DNA of 53,207 nt from DASYRX01 sp036003845. GTDB taxonomy: Bacteria > Gemmatimonadota > Gemmatimonadetes > Gemmatimonadales > Gemmatimonadaceae. The position numbers and the translations under genes are program-made. Position 1 is the first letter of the stretch. Every line of letters begins with the position of its first letter. Below, piece after piece: positions 16,899 to 24,858 of this stretch. Below the pieces are notes generated by a model, which saw only the letters and a program-made list of their open reading frames with translations, was not told where the DNA came from and did not search any database. The stretch is taken from contig DASYRX010000230.1 in NCBI GenBank assembly GCA_036003845.1, positions 1 to 53,207 on the forward strand, written 5' to 3'.

Positions 16899-18041
16899 GT
16901 GAACGTGTTGTTTGCCGGCGGCGGAACCGGTGGACACCTATATCCGGCGCTCGCCATAGCGCGCGCACTGATACGGCGCGAGCCTAACGTGCGACCGTTC
17001 TTCATCGGAGCTCGGCGGGGGATAGAGCCCGACGTGCTCCCAGACACCGGGTTCCCGCACATCCTGCTGGACCTGCACCCGCTGTACCGAAGCGCGCCCT
17101 GGAAGAACGGACTCACATTGTGGTCGCTCTTCACCGGCTGGCAGGCGATCAAGTCGATTGCGCGACAGCACCAAGCGCGGCTCGTTGTTGCGACGGGCGG
17201 CTACGTTGCCGGAGCCACGATCGCGTATGCCGCTACATCGCGAACGCCGCTCGTGCTGCAGGAGCAGAACTCCTTCGCCGGCCAAACGATCAAGTTCGGA
17301 AGCCGCTTCGCGCGCGAGATCTACCTAGGCTTCCCGGAAGCCGCGCGGTCCCTGCCGTTAGGCGCACGCAGTCGTTGCTTCGATACCGGGAACCCAATCG
17401 AGCCACCGCCACCACCAGCAGCCAGACCGCCTCGCGACCAAGCCCGGGCGAACTGGGGGTTCGCCGCGGGCAGGGGACCAATCGTCCTCGCCTTTGGCGG
17501 TAGTCAGGGGTCCGCGGCGCTCAACGACCTCATTGCCGGCTGGCTCGCCGGAACGGCGCACGCGTCGTCTGACGTCAACGTGATCTGGGCGACGGGGAAG
17601 GACCACTATGCTCGTTATGCGCATCTCGCATCGAATCGCGTCGCCATGCGGCCGTACCTCTCACCGATAACCGACGCCTACGCGGCGGCGGATATCGCGC
17701 TCACTCGGGCTGGTGCGATGACCACCGCGGAGCTGTGCGCGTGGGGCATTCCAGCGGTCCTCGTTCCGCTTCCAACTGCCGCCGCCGACCACCAGACCGC
17801 GAATGCGAAGGCGCTCGAGGCGGCGGGTATCGCGATCCGAATCGATCAAATGCAGACGACCGGCCTTCAGTTGGGCGAGGTCGTGACGCGGCTCGCGCAC
17901 GACGATACAGCACGTGAGATGATGGTGCGGCGGGCGTTAGAAAGAGCGCGACCAGACGCCGCCGATACCATTGCTAGACGAATACTTACGCTGCTCACTT
18001 CAAGTGAAGCTGTCAGCCGTCGGCTGCCGGCTGACAGCTGA
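16899..18041 (+). CDS. murG: Lipid II synthase MurG (UDP-GlcNAc transferase)
   Basis: MurG transfers GlcNAc to lipid I, forming lipid II on the cytoplasmic face. The 380-residue GT-B enzyme has the N-terminal G-G-G-T-G-G-H-L-Y-P (7-16), A-T-G-G-Y-V-A-G, the Q-E-Q-N-S-F-A-G motif and the C-terminal G-G-S-Q-G-S and R-A-G-A-M-T-T-A-E-L blocks. The GTG at 16899 puts the glycine-rich loop at the expected place. The last 11 residues or so (ending R-R-L-P-A-D-S) are encoded by one arm-loop-arm of a palindrome (18008-18039), so the extreme C-terminus looks extended by repeat sequence. Confidence 0.95.
   Translation: MNVLFAGGGTGGHLYPALAIARALIRREPNVRPFFIGARRGIEPDVLPDTGFPHILLDLHPLYRSAPWKNGLTLWSLFTGWQAIKSIARQHQARLVVATGGYVAGATIAYAATSRTPLVLQEQNSFAGQTIKFGSRFAREIYLGFPEAARSLPLGARSRCFDTGNPIEPPPPPAARPPRDQARANWGFAAGRGPIVLAFGGSQGSAALNDLIAGWLAGTAHASSDVNVIWATGKDHYARYAHLASNRVAMRPYLSPITDAYAAADIALTRAGAMTTAELCAWGIPAVLVPLPTAAADHQTANAKALEAAGIAIRIDQMQTTGLQLGEVVTRLAHDDTAREMMVRRALERARPDAADTIARRILTLLTSSEAVSRRLPADS
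18008..18039. repeat. Perfect 12-bp palindrome at the murG 3' end
   Basis: AGCTGTCAGCCG (18008-18019) and CGGCTGACAGCT (18028-18039) are exact reverse complements separated by eight bases. The right arm runs into the murG TGA (18039-18041), so the coding frame ends inside the hairpin. No T-run follows. Confidence 0.75.
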
Positions 18042-18067
18042 TAGCAGCCGAGAGCCATTCGATTTCA

Positions 18068-19456
18068 ATGTCGCTCCTAGACAGCTCGGACCTGCGCCCA
18101 GTGCACTTCGTGGGAATCGCTGGTGCTGGAATGAGCGGCCTGGCCGAACTGCTCGTTCGTCGAGGCATGCGCGTGACTGGTTGCGATGCCAGTCCGACGG
18201 AGGAGAGCCGCCGAGATTTGGCTCGTATCGGCGTAGACGCGATTCCCGGTCATAACCCCGAGCACGTCCTGGGCGCGCGAATGCTGGTCGTCACATCTGC
18301 GATGCCAAGGAACCACCCAGAGCTGGAGGCAGCTCGCGCGGCCGGCATCCCCATTGTTAGGCGCGCCGAAGCGCTCGGCGAGGCGACACGTGTTGGCGAT
18401 GTCATCGCAATCGCCGGCACTCACGGTAAGACCACGACTACGGTCCTAACGACGGAGGCCTTGGCCGCAGCTCGTCTGGATCCGACTGGCCTCGTTGGCG
18501 GCCGCGTCTCCGACTGGAGCGGGAACCTGCGGCCGGGATCCGATCGGCTGTTCGTCGTCGAGGCGGACGAATACGATCGGTCCTTTCTCGCACTCACTCC
18601 GACGATTGCGGTCGTAACGAACGTCGAAGCGGATCACCTGGACATCTATCGTGACCTGGCTGACATCCAGAGCGCCTTCGAACAGTTCATCGTTCCGGCG
18701 CGCGCCGTTGTGCTCTGCGCCGACGACGCTGGTGCCGACAAACTCAAGGTCACCTCCGGCGCTGAAGTTGTGCGCTATGGCGTCGAGAACAACGACGCTC
18801 GCGTCGTCGCCGAATCAGTTCAGCTCTCCCCGAGTGGTGCCGTGTTCGCGCTATACTACGATGGCAAGTGCCTTGGTGACGTGGATCTGCAGATCACAGG
18901 CATGCATAACGTGCGCAACGCTCTAGCCGCCATCGCCAGTGGTTTGACGTTAGGTGTCACGCTCCCTGCCATGCTACCCGGACTTCGGCGATTCGCGGGC
19001 GTTGAGCGACGATTTCAGCGATTGGGTGAGGCGCGTGGTGTTCAGGTTGTAGACGACTACGCGCATCATCCGACCGAGATCCGCGCGACGCTGGCGGCGG
19101 CGCGCAACGCGTTTCCACGTTCTCGCCTCATCGCCGCGTTTCAGCCGCATCTCTATACGCGCACGCGAGATTTCGCGCGTGAGTTCGGTGAGGCCTTGGC
19201 GGCAGCCGACCGCGTCTATCTCACGGAGATTTATCCCGCGCGCGAACAACCCATCGCGGGCGTCACGAGCGCCCTCGTCAAAGAGGCGATCGAACGTGCT
19301 GGTGGAACGATCGCTTGGTTCGGCGAGCGCGCATCGCTCGCCGACGCCCTCGCGGGTGGCACCGACGAGGGTGATGTCGTGCTGATGCTAGGCGCCGGAG
19401 ACATTACGAAGACGGGCCCTGAGCTGCTCGAGCGTCTGCGCCGAGGTGACGCGTGA
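18068..19456 (+). CDS. murC: UDP-MurNAc:L-alanine ligase MurC
   Basis: MurC adds L-alanine to UDP-MurNAc, the first stem-peptide step. The 462-residue protein has the Rossmann opening G-I-A-G-A-G-M-S-G-L-A, the P-loop G-T-H-G-K-T-T-T (117-124), E-A-D-E-Y-D-R-S-F, and the ligase motif V-V-D-D-Y-A-H-H-P-T-E. An ATG at 18068 follows murG by 26 bases. The murB reductase and ddl that often follow murC in other bacteria are absent; ftsQ comes next, overlapping by four bases (GTGA). Confidence 0.96.
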   Translation: MSLLDSSDLRPVHFVGIAGAGMSGLAELLVRRGMRVTGCDASPTEESRRDLARIGVDAIPGHNPEHVLGARMLVVTSAMPRNHPELEAARAAGIPIVRRAEALGEATRVGDVIAIAGTHGKTTTTVLTTEALAAARLDPTGLVGGRVSDWSGNLRPGSDRLFVVEADEYDRSFLALTPTIAVVTNVEADHLDIYRDLADIQSAFEQFIVPARAVVLCADDAGADKLKVTSGAEVVRYGVENNDARVVAESVQLSPSGAVFALYYDGKCLGDVDLQITGMHNVRNALAAIASGLTLGVTLPAMLPGLRRFAGVERRFQRLGEARGVQVVDDYAHHPTEIRATLAAARNAFPRSRLIAAFQPHLYTRTRDFAREFGEALAAADRVYLTEIYPAREQPIAGVTSALVKEAIERAGGTIAWFGERASLADALAGGTDEGDVVLMLGAGDITKTGPELLERLRRGDA

Positions 19457-20160
19457 TCAGACGTGCGATCGATTGGCTCAAGGCGCACATGCGAACCATC
19501 GGTCTTTCGACGCTCGCCGTCGCTGTGATTGGATCAGTGGGCTGGGTGCCGCTCGTTCTGCGCCCCCTCGACTTCTTTCACGTCAGGCGCGTCGTCGTAC
19601 GCGGTGTGCGTTATCTCGACGGACGCGCGCTCGTGCGGCAAATGCAAATCGATACGACTGTCTCGATCTGGGACGCGCTCGGTCCGTACTCAGCGCGCCT
19701 TTCGTCGCATCGTCAGATTCGCACCGTCCGCTTGAGCCGTCGGCTGCCCAGCACTGTGATCGTCACCATCGAAGAGATAACGCCGATCGCGCTCGCGCCG
19801 TCGCAGGGCGGGGGGCTCCGAGCCTATGACGAAGAGGGGCGCGCGCTGCCGTTGGATCCCACGCGAGTTGATGTCGATCTGCCAATTCTCTCGCGCGCCG
19901 ACACTTCGCTTCTTCGCTTATTGGGAGATCTCAAACGAATCGACCCCGCGATGTACGCGCGCGTGAGCGAAGTGGAGAGGACTGGACGAGATGAGGCCAT
20001 CGTGTTTCTCTCCTCACTCCCAGTGCGCGTACGTTCTACTATTCCTGCTGATCGTTTCGCCGAACTGCGTGCGGTTGAGGAAGACCTAGTGCGACGCCGA
20101 GTGAAATACGCCGAACTTGACTTGCGCTTCAGCGATCGCGTAATCGTCAGACTGCAATGA
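19453..20160 (+). CDS. ftsQ: Division protein FtsQ/DivIB
   Basis: FtsQ recruits the FtsL/FtsB pair to the septum. The 235-residue bitopic protein has a short cytoplasmic tail, one membrane helix (about residues 15-36), a POTRA domain opening F-F-H-V-R-R-V-V-V-R-G-V-R-Y-L, and the FtsQ beta domain beyond. The GTG start overlaps the murC stop, and the TGA overlaps the ftsA ATG (ATGA at 20157). Sequence similarity in this family is low, but the domain order and the place between murC and ftsA are decisive. Confidence 0.9.
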   Translation: MIRRAIDWLKAHMRTIGLSTLAVAVIGSVGWVPLVLRPLDFFHVRRVVVRGVRYLDGRALVRQMQIDTTVSIWDALGPYSARLSSHRQIRTVRLSRRLPSTVIVTIEEITPIALAPSQGGGLRAYDEEGRALPLDPTRVDVDLPILSRADTSLLRLLGDLKRIDPAMYARVSEVERTGRDEAIVFLSSLPVRVRSTIPADRFAELRAVEEDLVRRRVKYAELDLRFSDRVIVRLQ

Positions 20161-21416
20161 ACGCCGACAGAATCGTCGCAGGACTCGACATCGGATCTGC
20201 CAAGACAACGGCCATTATCGCCGAGGTCTCGGGAGAGCTGCCGAAGCATCCAGGAATCAAAGTCCTGGGCGTCGGTCAGGCGCGTACGACGGGGCTGCGA
20301 CGCGGTGTCGTGTCGGACATAGAGGAGTCGACACAGTCGATCAAGAAGGCGATCACTGACGCTGAGCGAATCGCGGGCGTGCAGGTGACCGAGGTCTACG
20401 CCGGAATCGCCGGCGAGCATGTGCAGGCGATGTGTAGCAAGGGGATCGTCGCGATCGGCGGCGACGAGATCACACGCGCGGATGCAGACCGCGCGAACTC
20501 TGTCGCTCGCGCTCAAGCGATTCCTCAAGACCGCGAATTGTTGCATGCGATTCCACAGGAGTACACGGTCGATCGCGCTCAGGGGATCAGGGATCCGATC
20601 GGCATGATCGGCACGCGTCTCGAGACCGAGATGTATCTGGTGACGATCGGAAGCTCGCCGGCGCTCAACCTGCGCAAAGCTGTCGAGAGGGCAGGGTACA
20701 TCGTGCGCGAGCTTGTGCTCGAGCCACTCGCGAGCGCGCTGGCAGTGCTCACGGAAGACGAGAAAGAGCTCGGCGTGCTGCTGATTGAAATGGGCGCCGG
20801 TGCGACGGACATCGCGATCTTTCACGAAGCGAAGATCCGTCACCTCGCGACGATTCCGTACGGCGGGAACAACGTCACGAACGACATCGTGCAAGGGCTT
20901 GGTCTCACGCAAAGCGACGCTGAGCGCATCAAGGAGACGTACGGCTGCGCATACGAGCCGCTCGTGCCGCAACACGAAGTGATCCAGCTCCCGAGCACGG
21001 CGGCCCAGGGGCAGCGTCAGATTCCGCGTGAGCTACTTGCGCACATCATCCATCAGCGCACGGATGAGATCTTCGACATCGTGCGACGCAACGTTGATGA
21101 CGCGGGCTTCACAAACCGCTTGAGCGCGGGCGTCGTCGTCACTGGTGGCGTCGCCGAGCTTCCAGGCGTCGCCGAGCTCGCGGCCGATGTTTTCGGAACA
21201 GGTGTGCGCATTGGTGTTCCGAGCGAGAACATTGGTGGTCTGGTCGACACAGTCGAGTCGCCGAGATTTGCGTGTGTGGCCGGACTCGCGTTGTACGCGG
21301 CGAGTAGAGCGGCGATAGGCGCGGGTGTGACGCCGCAGCGCAAGCTTCAACTCACCGGTCCAGGGATGGATAAGTTGGTGACACGAGTTCGCACTTGGCT
21401 TCAGGATTTCTTCTGA
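20157..21416 (+). CDS. ftsA: Division protein FtsA
   Basis: FtsA is the actin-like ATPase that tethers FtsZ filaments to the membrane. The 419-residue protein has the phosphate-1 motif G-L-D-I-G-S-A-K-T-T near the N-terminus, the 1C domain, the second phosphate motif L-L-I-E-M-G-A-G-A-T-D, the adenosine motif V-V-T-G-G-V-A-E-L-P-G, and a C-terminal amphipathic membrane-binding helix (M-D-K-L-V-T-R-V-R-T-W-L-Q-D-F-F). The stop at 21414-21416 is followed immediately by the left arm of a 221-base inverted-repeat element. Confidence 0.96.
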   Translation: MNADRIVAGLDIGSAKTTAIIAEVSGELPKHPGIKVLGVGQARTTGLRRGVVSDIEESTQSIKKAITDAERIAGVQVTEVYAGIAGEHVQAMCSKGIVAIGGDEITRADADRANSVARAQAIPQDRELLHAIPQEYTVDRAQGIRDPIGMIGTRLETEMYLVTIGSSPALNLRKAVERAGYIVRELVLEPLASALAVLTEDEKELGVLLIEMGAGATDIAIFHEAKIRHLATIPYGGNNVTNDIVQGLGLTQSDAERIKETYGCAYEPLVPQHEVIQLPSTAAQGQRQIPRELLAHIIHQRTDEIFDIVRRNVDDAGFTNRLSAGVVVTGGVAELPGVAELAADVFGTGVRIGVPSENIGGLVDTVESPRFACVAGLALYAASRAAIGAGVTPQRKLQLTGPGMDKLVTRVRTWLQDFF

Positions 21417-21637
21417 GATCAAAACAAGGAGCTTTGGGCAGCGAGTCGCGAGTGCCGAGTCTCGAGCAGACAAGCTCGCCGCGGACCTGAATACCGAGCA
21501 GAGCCCACGACGCTCTGCTTTTTTTTGTTCAATCAAATCAACGATAGTTTGAAGGCGCGGAGTCGAGAACTCGGTGAGCTACTCGTCCTCGACACTCGGC
21601 ACTCGTGACTCGTCACCCAAAGCTCCTTGTTTTGATC
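21417..21637. repeat. 221-bp element with 50-bp terminal inverted repeats between ftsA and ftsZ
   Basis: The left arm (21417-21466) and the reverse complement of the right arm (21588-21637) agree at 45 of 50 positions, with the outer 22 identical, starting GATCAAAACAAGGAGC. The inner parts of the arms are built of GAGT/ACTCG words. The middle holds a complete terminator. The shape recalls a miniature inverted-repeat element; no transposase is present and no clear target duplication is seen. Confidence 0.8.
21497..21526 (+). terminator. Rho-independent terminator after ftsA
   Basis: A perfect 8-bp stem AGCAGAGC (21497-21504) / GCTCTGCT (21512-21519) with a seven-base loop is followed by a run of eight T. 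It sits inside the 221-bp inverted-repeat element and should separate ftsZ transcription from the upstream operon. Confidence 0.85.
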
Positions 21638-21930
21638 TTCTCTGCGATCCCTCTCACTTCACGTGATGTCTAACGCGATAAATCGCATCATCACGCTGAT
21701 GATGTTCTTCATCACTCGACTCGTTAAGCAAACAACATCACAGATTTTCTCGCACGCATTGATTGTGGACAAAATTCTGTGCGCGCGTTGAGTGTGACTT
21801 TCCTCGCAATTTCTACTTGATGTCTTATATTCGTGGCGCGCGTTTCCAGGGCGCGGCGTTATGCATCGCTGCGCATTTTGTTTTCTCGGTTTGCATCCGA
21901 TAACGCCATCAACGTGGAGTCGGTTCTACG
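21638..21930 (+). promoter_or_regulatory. ftsZ leader and promoter region
   Basis: This 293-base gene-free stretch is clearly more AT-rich than its surroundings. A possible -10 element TATATT lies at 21826-21831 without a convincing -35. A small hairpin CATCATC/GATGATG (21686-21692 with 21698-21704) lies upstream. GTGGAG (21913-21918) is the likely ribosome binding site for the ATG at 21931. After a terminator, ftsZ needs its own promoter, and this is where it should be. Confidence 0.5.
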
Positions 21931-23154
21931 ATGATCTTCGAGCTCGAGGATAGCGTAACGCAGAGCGCCAAGATGAAGGTTGTTGGTGTCGGTGGTGGCG
22001 GCGGCAATGCGGTGAATCGCATGATCGAGGACCAGCTGCCGAACGTCGAGTTCATCTCTGTGAACTGCGATTCGCAGGCGCTGCTCACATCGAAGTCCAA
22101 CGTCAAAATCCAAATCGGAAAGAAGCTCACACGCGGACTTGGAGCCGGCGCGCGTCCCGACATTGGACGACAAGCGATCGAAGAAAACCGAGAAGAGGTA
22201 TCCCGCGCGCTTCAGGGCGCGGACCTCGTGTTCGTCACCTGCGGCATGGGCGGCGGTACAGGGACGGGCGCGGCGCCTGTCGTCGCCGAGCTGTCAAAAG
22301 AAGTTGGAGCGCTGACTGTCGGCATCGTCACGCGGCCCTTCCTGTTCGAGGGCCGCAAGCGCATGCGGCAGGCCGAAATGGGCATCAACGAGATGCGCAA
22401 GCATGTCGACACCATGATCGTCGTGCCTAACGAACGCTTGTTGGCCGTCGTCGGCAAGGGCATTCCGTTCCAGGACGCGCTCAAAAAGGCCGACGAAGTC
22501 CTGCTGCATGCGACGCAGGGCATCTCGTCGCTCATCAGCGTGACTGGACTCGTCAACGTCGATTTCGCAGACGTCCGCACCGTAATGCAGAGCGGCGGTT
22601 CGGCGCTCATGGGCACCGGAATAGGCCGCGGCGAGAGCCGCGCGACCGAGGCCGCTCAGCAGGCGATCGCGAGCCCGCTGCTCGACAACATCTCCATCTC
22701 CGGCTCAACGGGTGTCCTCATCAACATCACCGGCGGTGGCGATCTCACATTGGGAGAAGTTCATCAAATCAATGAAGTCATCCACGAGGCGGTGGGTGAT
22801 GACGCTGAGATCATCTTCGGTGCCGTCCACGAACCGGCGATGCAGGGCGAGATCCGCGTCACTGTCATTGCGACGGGTTTCGATCGCGCGATTGGCACAA
22901 TGTCCGCGACGCATGACGTTCACGCGCCGCTGACCGCAAAAGGTGTGATCCCGATCAACCAAAGGGGTGGCGCTAGGACCGCCACACCTATATCTCCGAG
23001 GCCGGTGCAACCAGTCGATGCGGTGCGTCGTCCTGCTACTGCCCAAGCATCGCAACTTCGCGGCGTGGGCGGAGTAGGACAGGGGCCCGTGGCAGGTGAG
23101 CAAGAGCTCAACGACATGGAGATCCCGACCTTTATTCGGAGACAGATGGATTGA
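21931..23154 (+). CDS. ftsZ: Cell division GTPase FtsZ
   Basis: FtsZ is the tubulin homologue that forms the division ring. The 407-residue protein has the opening V-G-V-G-G-G-G-G-N-A-V-N-R-M, the tubulin signature G-G-G-T-G-T-G (107-113), the T7 synergy loop N-V-D-F-A-D-V-R, a Pro/Ala-rich linker (about 325-390) and the C-terminal peptide M-E-I-P-T-F-I-R-R-Q that binds FtsA. It is set apart from ftsA by 514 bases holding a terminator and a long leader, so its expression is probably independent. The stop overlaps the next start. Confidence 0.97.
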   Translation: MIFELEDSVTQSAKMKVVGVGGGGGNAVNRMIEDQLPNVEFISVNCDSQALLTSKSNVKIQIGKKLTRGLGAGARPDIGRQAIEENREEVSRALQGADLVFVTCGMGGGTGTGAAPVVAELSKEVGALTVGIVTRPFLFEGRKRMRQAEMGINEMRKHVDTMIVVPNERLLAVVGKGIPFQDALKKADEVLLHATQGISSLISVTGLVNVDFADVRTVMQSGGSALMGTGIGRGESRATEAAQQAIASPLLDNISISGSTGVLINITGGGDLTLGEVHQINEVIHEAVGDDAEIIFGAVHEPAMQGEIRVTVIATGFDRAIGTMSATHDVHAPLTAKGVIPINQRGGARTATPISPRPVQPVDAVRRPATAQASQLRGVGGVGQGPVAGEQELNDMEIPTFIRRQMD

Positions 23155-24407
23155 AGACGTGGATGGTTCGCGCTGCCGTCTATTCAACGGTAGCGCTCCT
23201 GGCGGTCGCGGTCGTCGCCTATCGTCCGCAACTGCCTAACCAGAACGTAGCCCAGGTGATGGAGCGGCATGCCCCCGCGTGGCGCTCACGTGTCGATACC
23301 CTTGGGAGAGGCGAGGCGCTCACCGCGCTCCTCGCGCGCGTTGGCGTCCCCGTGGCCAGCGCCGAAGCACTGCTGCGCTCCGCGACGACGCTCGATTTTC
23401 GTCGCATCCCGGCCGGAATGGAGGTCGCGTCGCGTCAGGTGGAAACAGATTCGCTTCCCTCTGAAGTCGTGCTGCGCCTCTCGGACGATCGCAACCTGCG
23501 TCTCGTTCGAACCGATACGGGTTGGACGAGCCAGGAAGAGCGGATCCCATGGACCCGCGACACCGTTGCGTACGTCGGCTCCATAAGCTCGAACCTGTAC
23601 GACGCAATAGATCGCGCCGCGCCAGAGCTGTCGTCAGGCGCGCGCGCTTCGCTGGCTTGGGGCATCGCGGATATCCTCGAATATCGTTACGACATGAGCC
23701 GCGACCTTCGTGGCGGCGACGTGTTCAAGGTCCTCGTCGAACGCGAGTTGAGTCCGACCGGCGCAAGTCGCATGGGCGATGTTCTCGTGCTCACATTCAC
23801 GACCGGGAATCAAACGACTGAAGCCGTTCGACAAGTCTCGTCGGCCGGTCGCTCGCGCTACTTCGATCAGAATGGCAAGTCGCTCGAAGCCGCGTTCCTC
23901 CGCGCGCCGCTGCAGTTCCGTCGCATCTCGAGCCGCTTCGGCATGCGGAAGCATCCGATACTCGGTGTCTGGCGGCGTCACGCGGGGACCGACTACGCCG
24001 CGTCTGAGGGGACCCCGATCCGGTCCATCGGCGATGGGGTCGTCACCTTTGCTGGGCGCATGGGCGGCTACGGCAACGCGATCGACGTTAGGCACGCCAA
24101 CGGATTCGTCTCGCGCTACGGACACATGCGCGCGTTCGCCAAAGGCATCAGCCGAGGCGATCGCGTCGGCATCGGTCAGACGATCGGCTTCGTCGGCCAC
24201 ACAGGTCTCGCGACGGCCGCGCACCTGCACTTCGAGATTCTCGTCGGCGGGTCGCAGCGCGATCCGCGTGTCGCCCTCCAGCGCGTAGAAGGGAAACCGC
24301 TCGACACGCGTGAGCGCGCGGATTTCATGCGTTCGCGCACGCTGCTCATGGCGCTGCTCGATCGCGGTTTGACTCGCGACACACTCGTCGCCGCAATCGG
24401 TCAATAG
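23151..24407 (+). CDS. Envelope M23/LytM peptidase next to ftsZ
   Basis: The 418-residue protein has an N-terminal membrane anchor or signal (about residues 7-24), a middle region with an OapA/LysM-like look (about 35-250) and a C-terminal M23 domain. Zinc ligands are intact: H-A-G-T-D (His277, Asp281) and H-L-H (His358, His360), with the intervening R-Y-G-H-M at His325. It should therefore be an active peptidoglycan endopeptidase rather than an EnvC-type activator. A TTG at 23151 overlaps the ftsZ stop; an ATG at 23163 is an alternative start that barely changes the signal segment. Its place suggests cell separation, an inference from context. Confidence 0.88.
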   Translation: MKTWMVRAAVYSTVALLAVAVVAYRPQLPNQNVAQVMERHAPAWRSRVDTLGRGEALTALLARVGVPVASAEALLRSATTLDFRRIPAGMEVASRQVETDSLPSEVVLRLSDDRNLRLVRTDTGWTSQEERIPWTRDTVAYVGSISSNLYDAIDRAAPELSSGARASLAWGIADILEYRYDMSRDLRGGDVFKVLVERELSPTGASRMGDVLVLTFTTGNQTTEAVRQVSSAGRSRYFDQNGKSLEAAFLRAPLQFRRISSRFGMRKHPILGVWRRHAGTDYAASEGTPIRSIGDGVVTFAGRMGGYGNAIDVRHANGFVSRYGHMRAFAKGISRGDRVGIGQTIGFVGHTGLATAAHLHFEILVGGSQRDPRVALQRVEGKPLDTRERADFMRSRTLLMALLDRGLTRDTLVAAIGQ

Positions 24408-24858
24408 GCGGTTCCCGCGTTGAGGCTCGGTCTCCGGCCGTACCAGTTCCGCGGTCGCCGGGGCATCCGTTTCGGCGGCAGGCGCGCGTTTTGTGTATAG
24501 CCCGCGCACGCAGCATCCAACATCGCGATAGCCACTGGCGCGGGCGCTGAGGAAGCGCAACGCCGCCTTCAGGACGCCCCGGCTCCCTTGTGCTCGCCCG
24601 AGCGCGGCGCCTAACGCGAACGGGAGGCGTGGACATCCCGGAGGCGGCGTCACGCGAGCGAGAGACCGCGCTGACGGGAGCCAATCACATCACCGGCGTG
24701 CGAGCGCGGTCTCGACGCGCAGTCGACGCGTGTCCGGCCGCCGAAGCGGGATGTCCCGCCGACCGAGGCGGCATCCGCCCACTGAACACCCGCGGACGAC
24801 CCGTAACGGCACGACCAGACCGCGTTTCGGATCAGGCGCGCGTAGTTAGCATTCACGC
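24408..24858. other. 451-bp gene-free region with nested inverted repeats
   Basis: No convincing gene is present. Short open frames exist on both strands but have Arg/Pro/Ala-biased composition and no domain features. The centre (24631-24756) contains nested inverted repeats: GGACATCCCG with CGGGATGTCC (24631-24640, 24747-24756), and inside it GAGACCGCGCT with AGCGCGGTCTC (24662-24672, 24703-24713), with partial pairing between. It could be a structured RNA or a decayed element. A copy of the dispersed word lies at 24609-24616. Confidence 0.55.

Noticed and set aside
23151..24407. M23 protein as a degenerate amidase activator (EnvC/NlpD type)
   Set aside because: All zinc ligands (HxxxD and HxH) are present, so an active endopeptidase is more likely.
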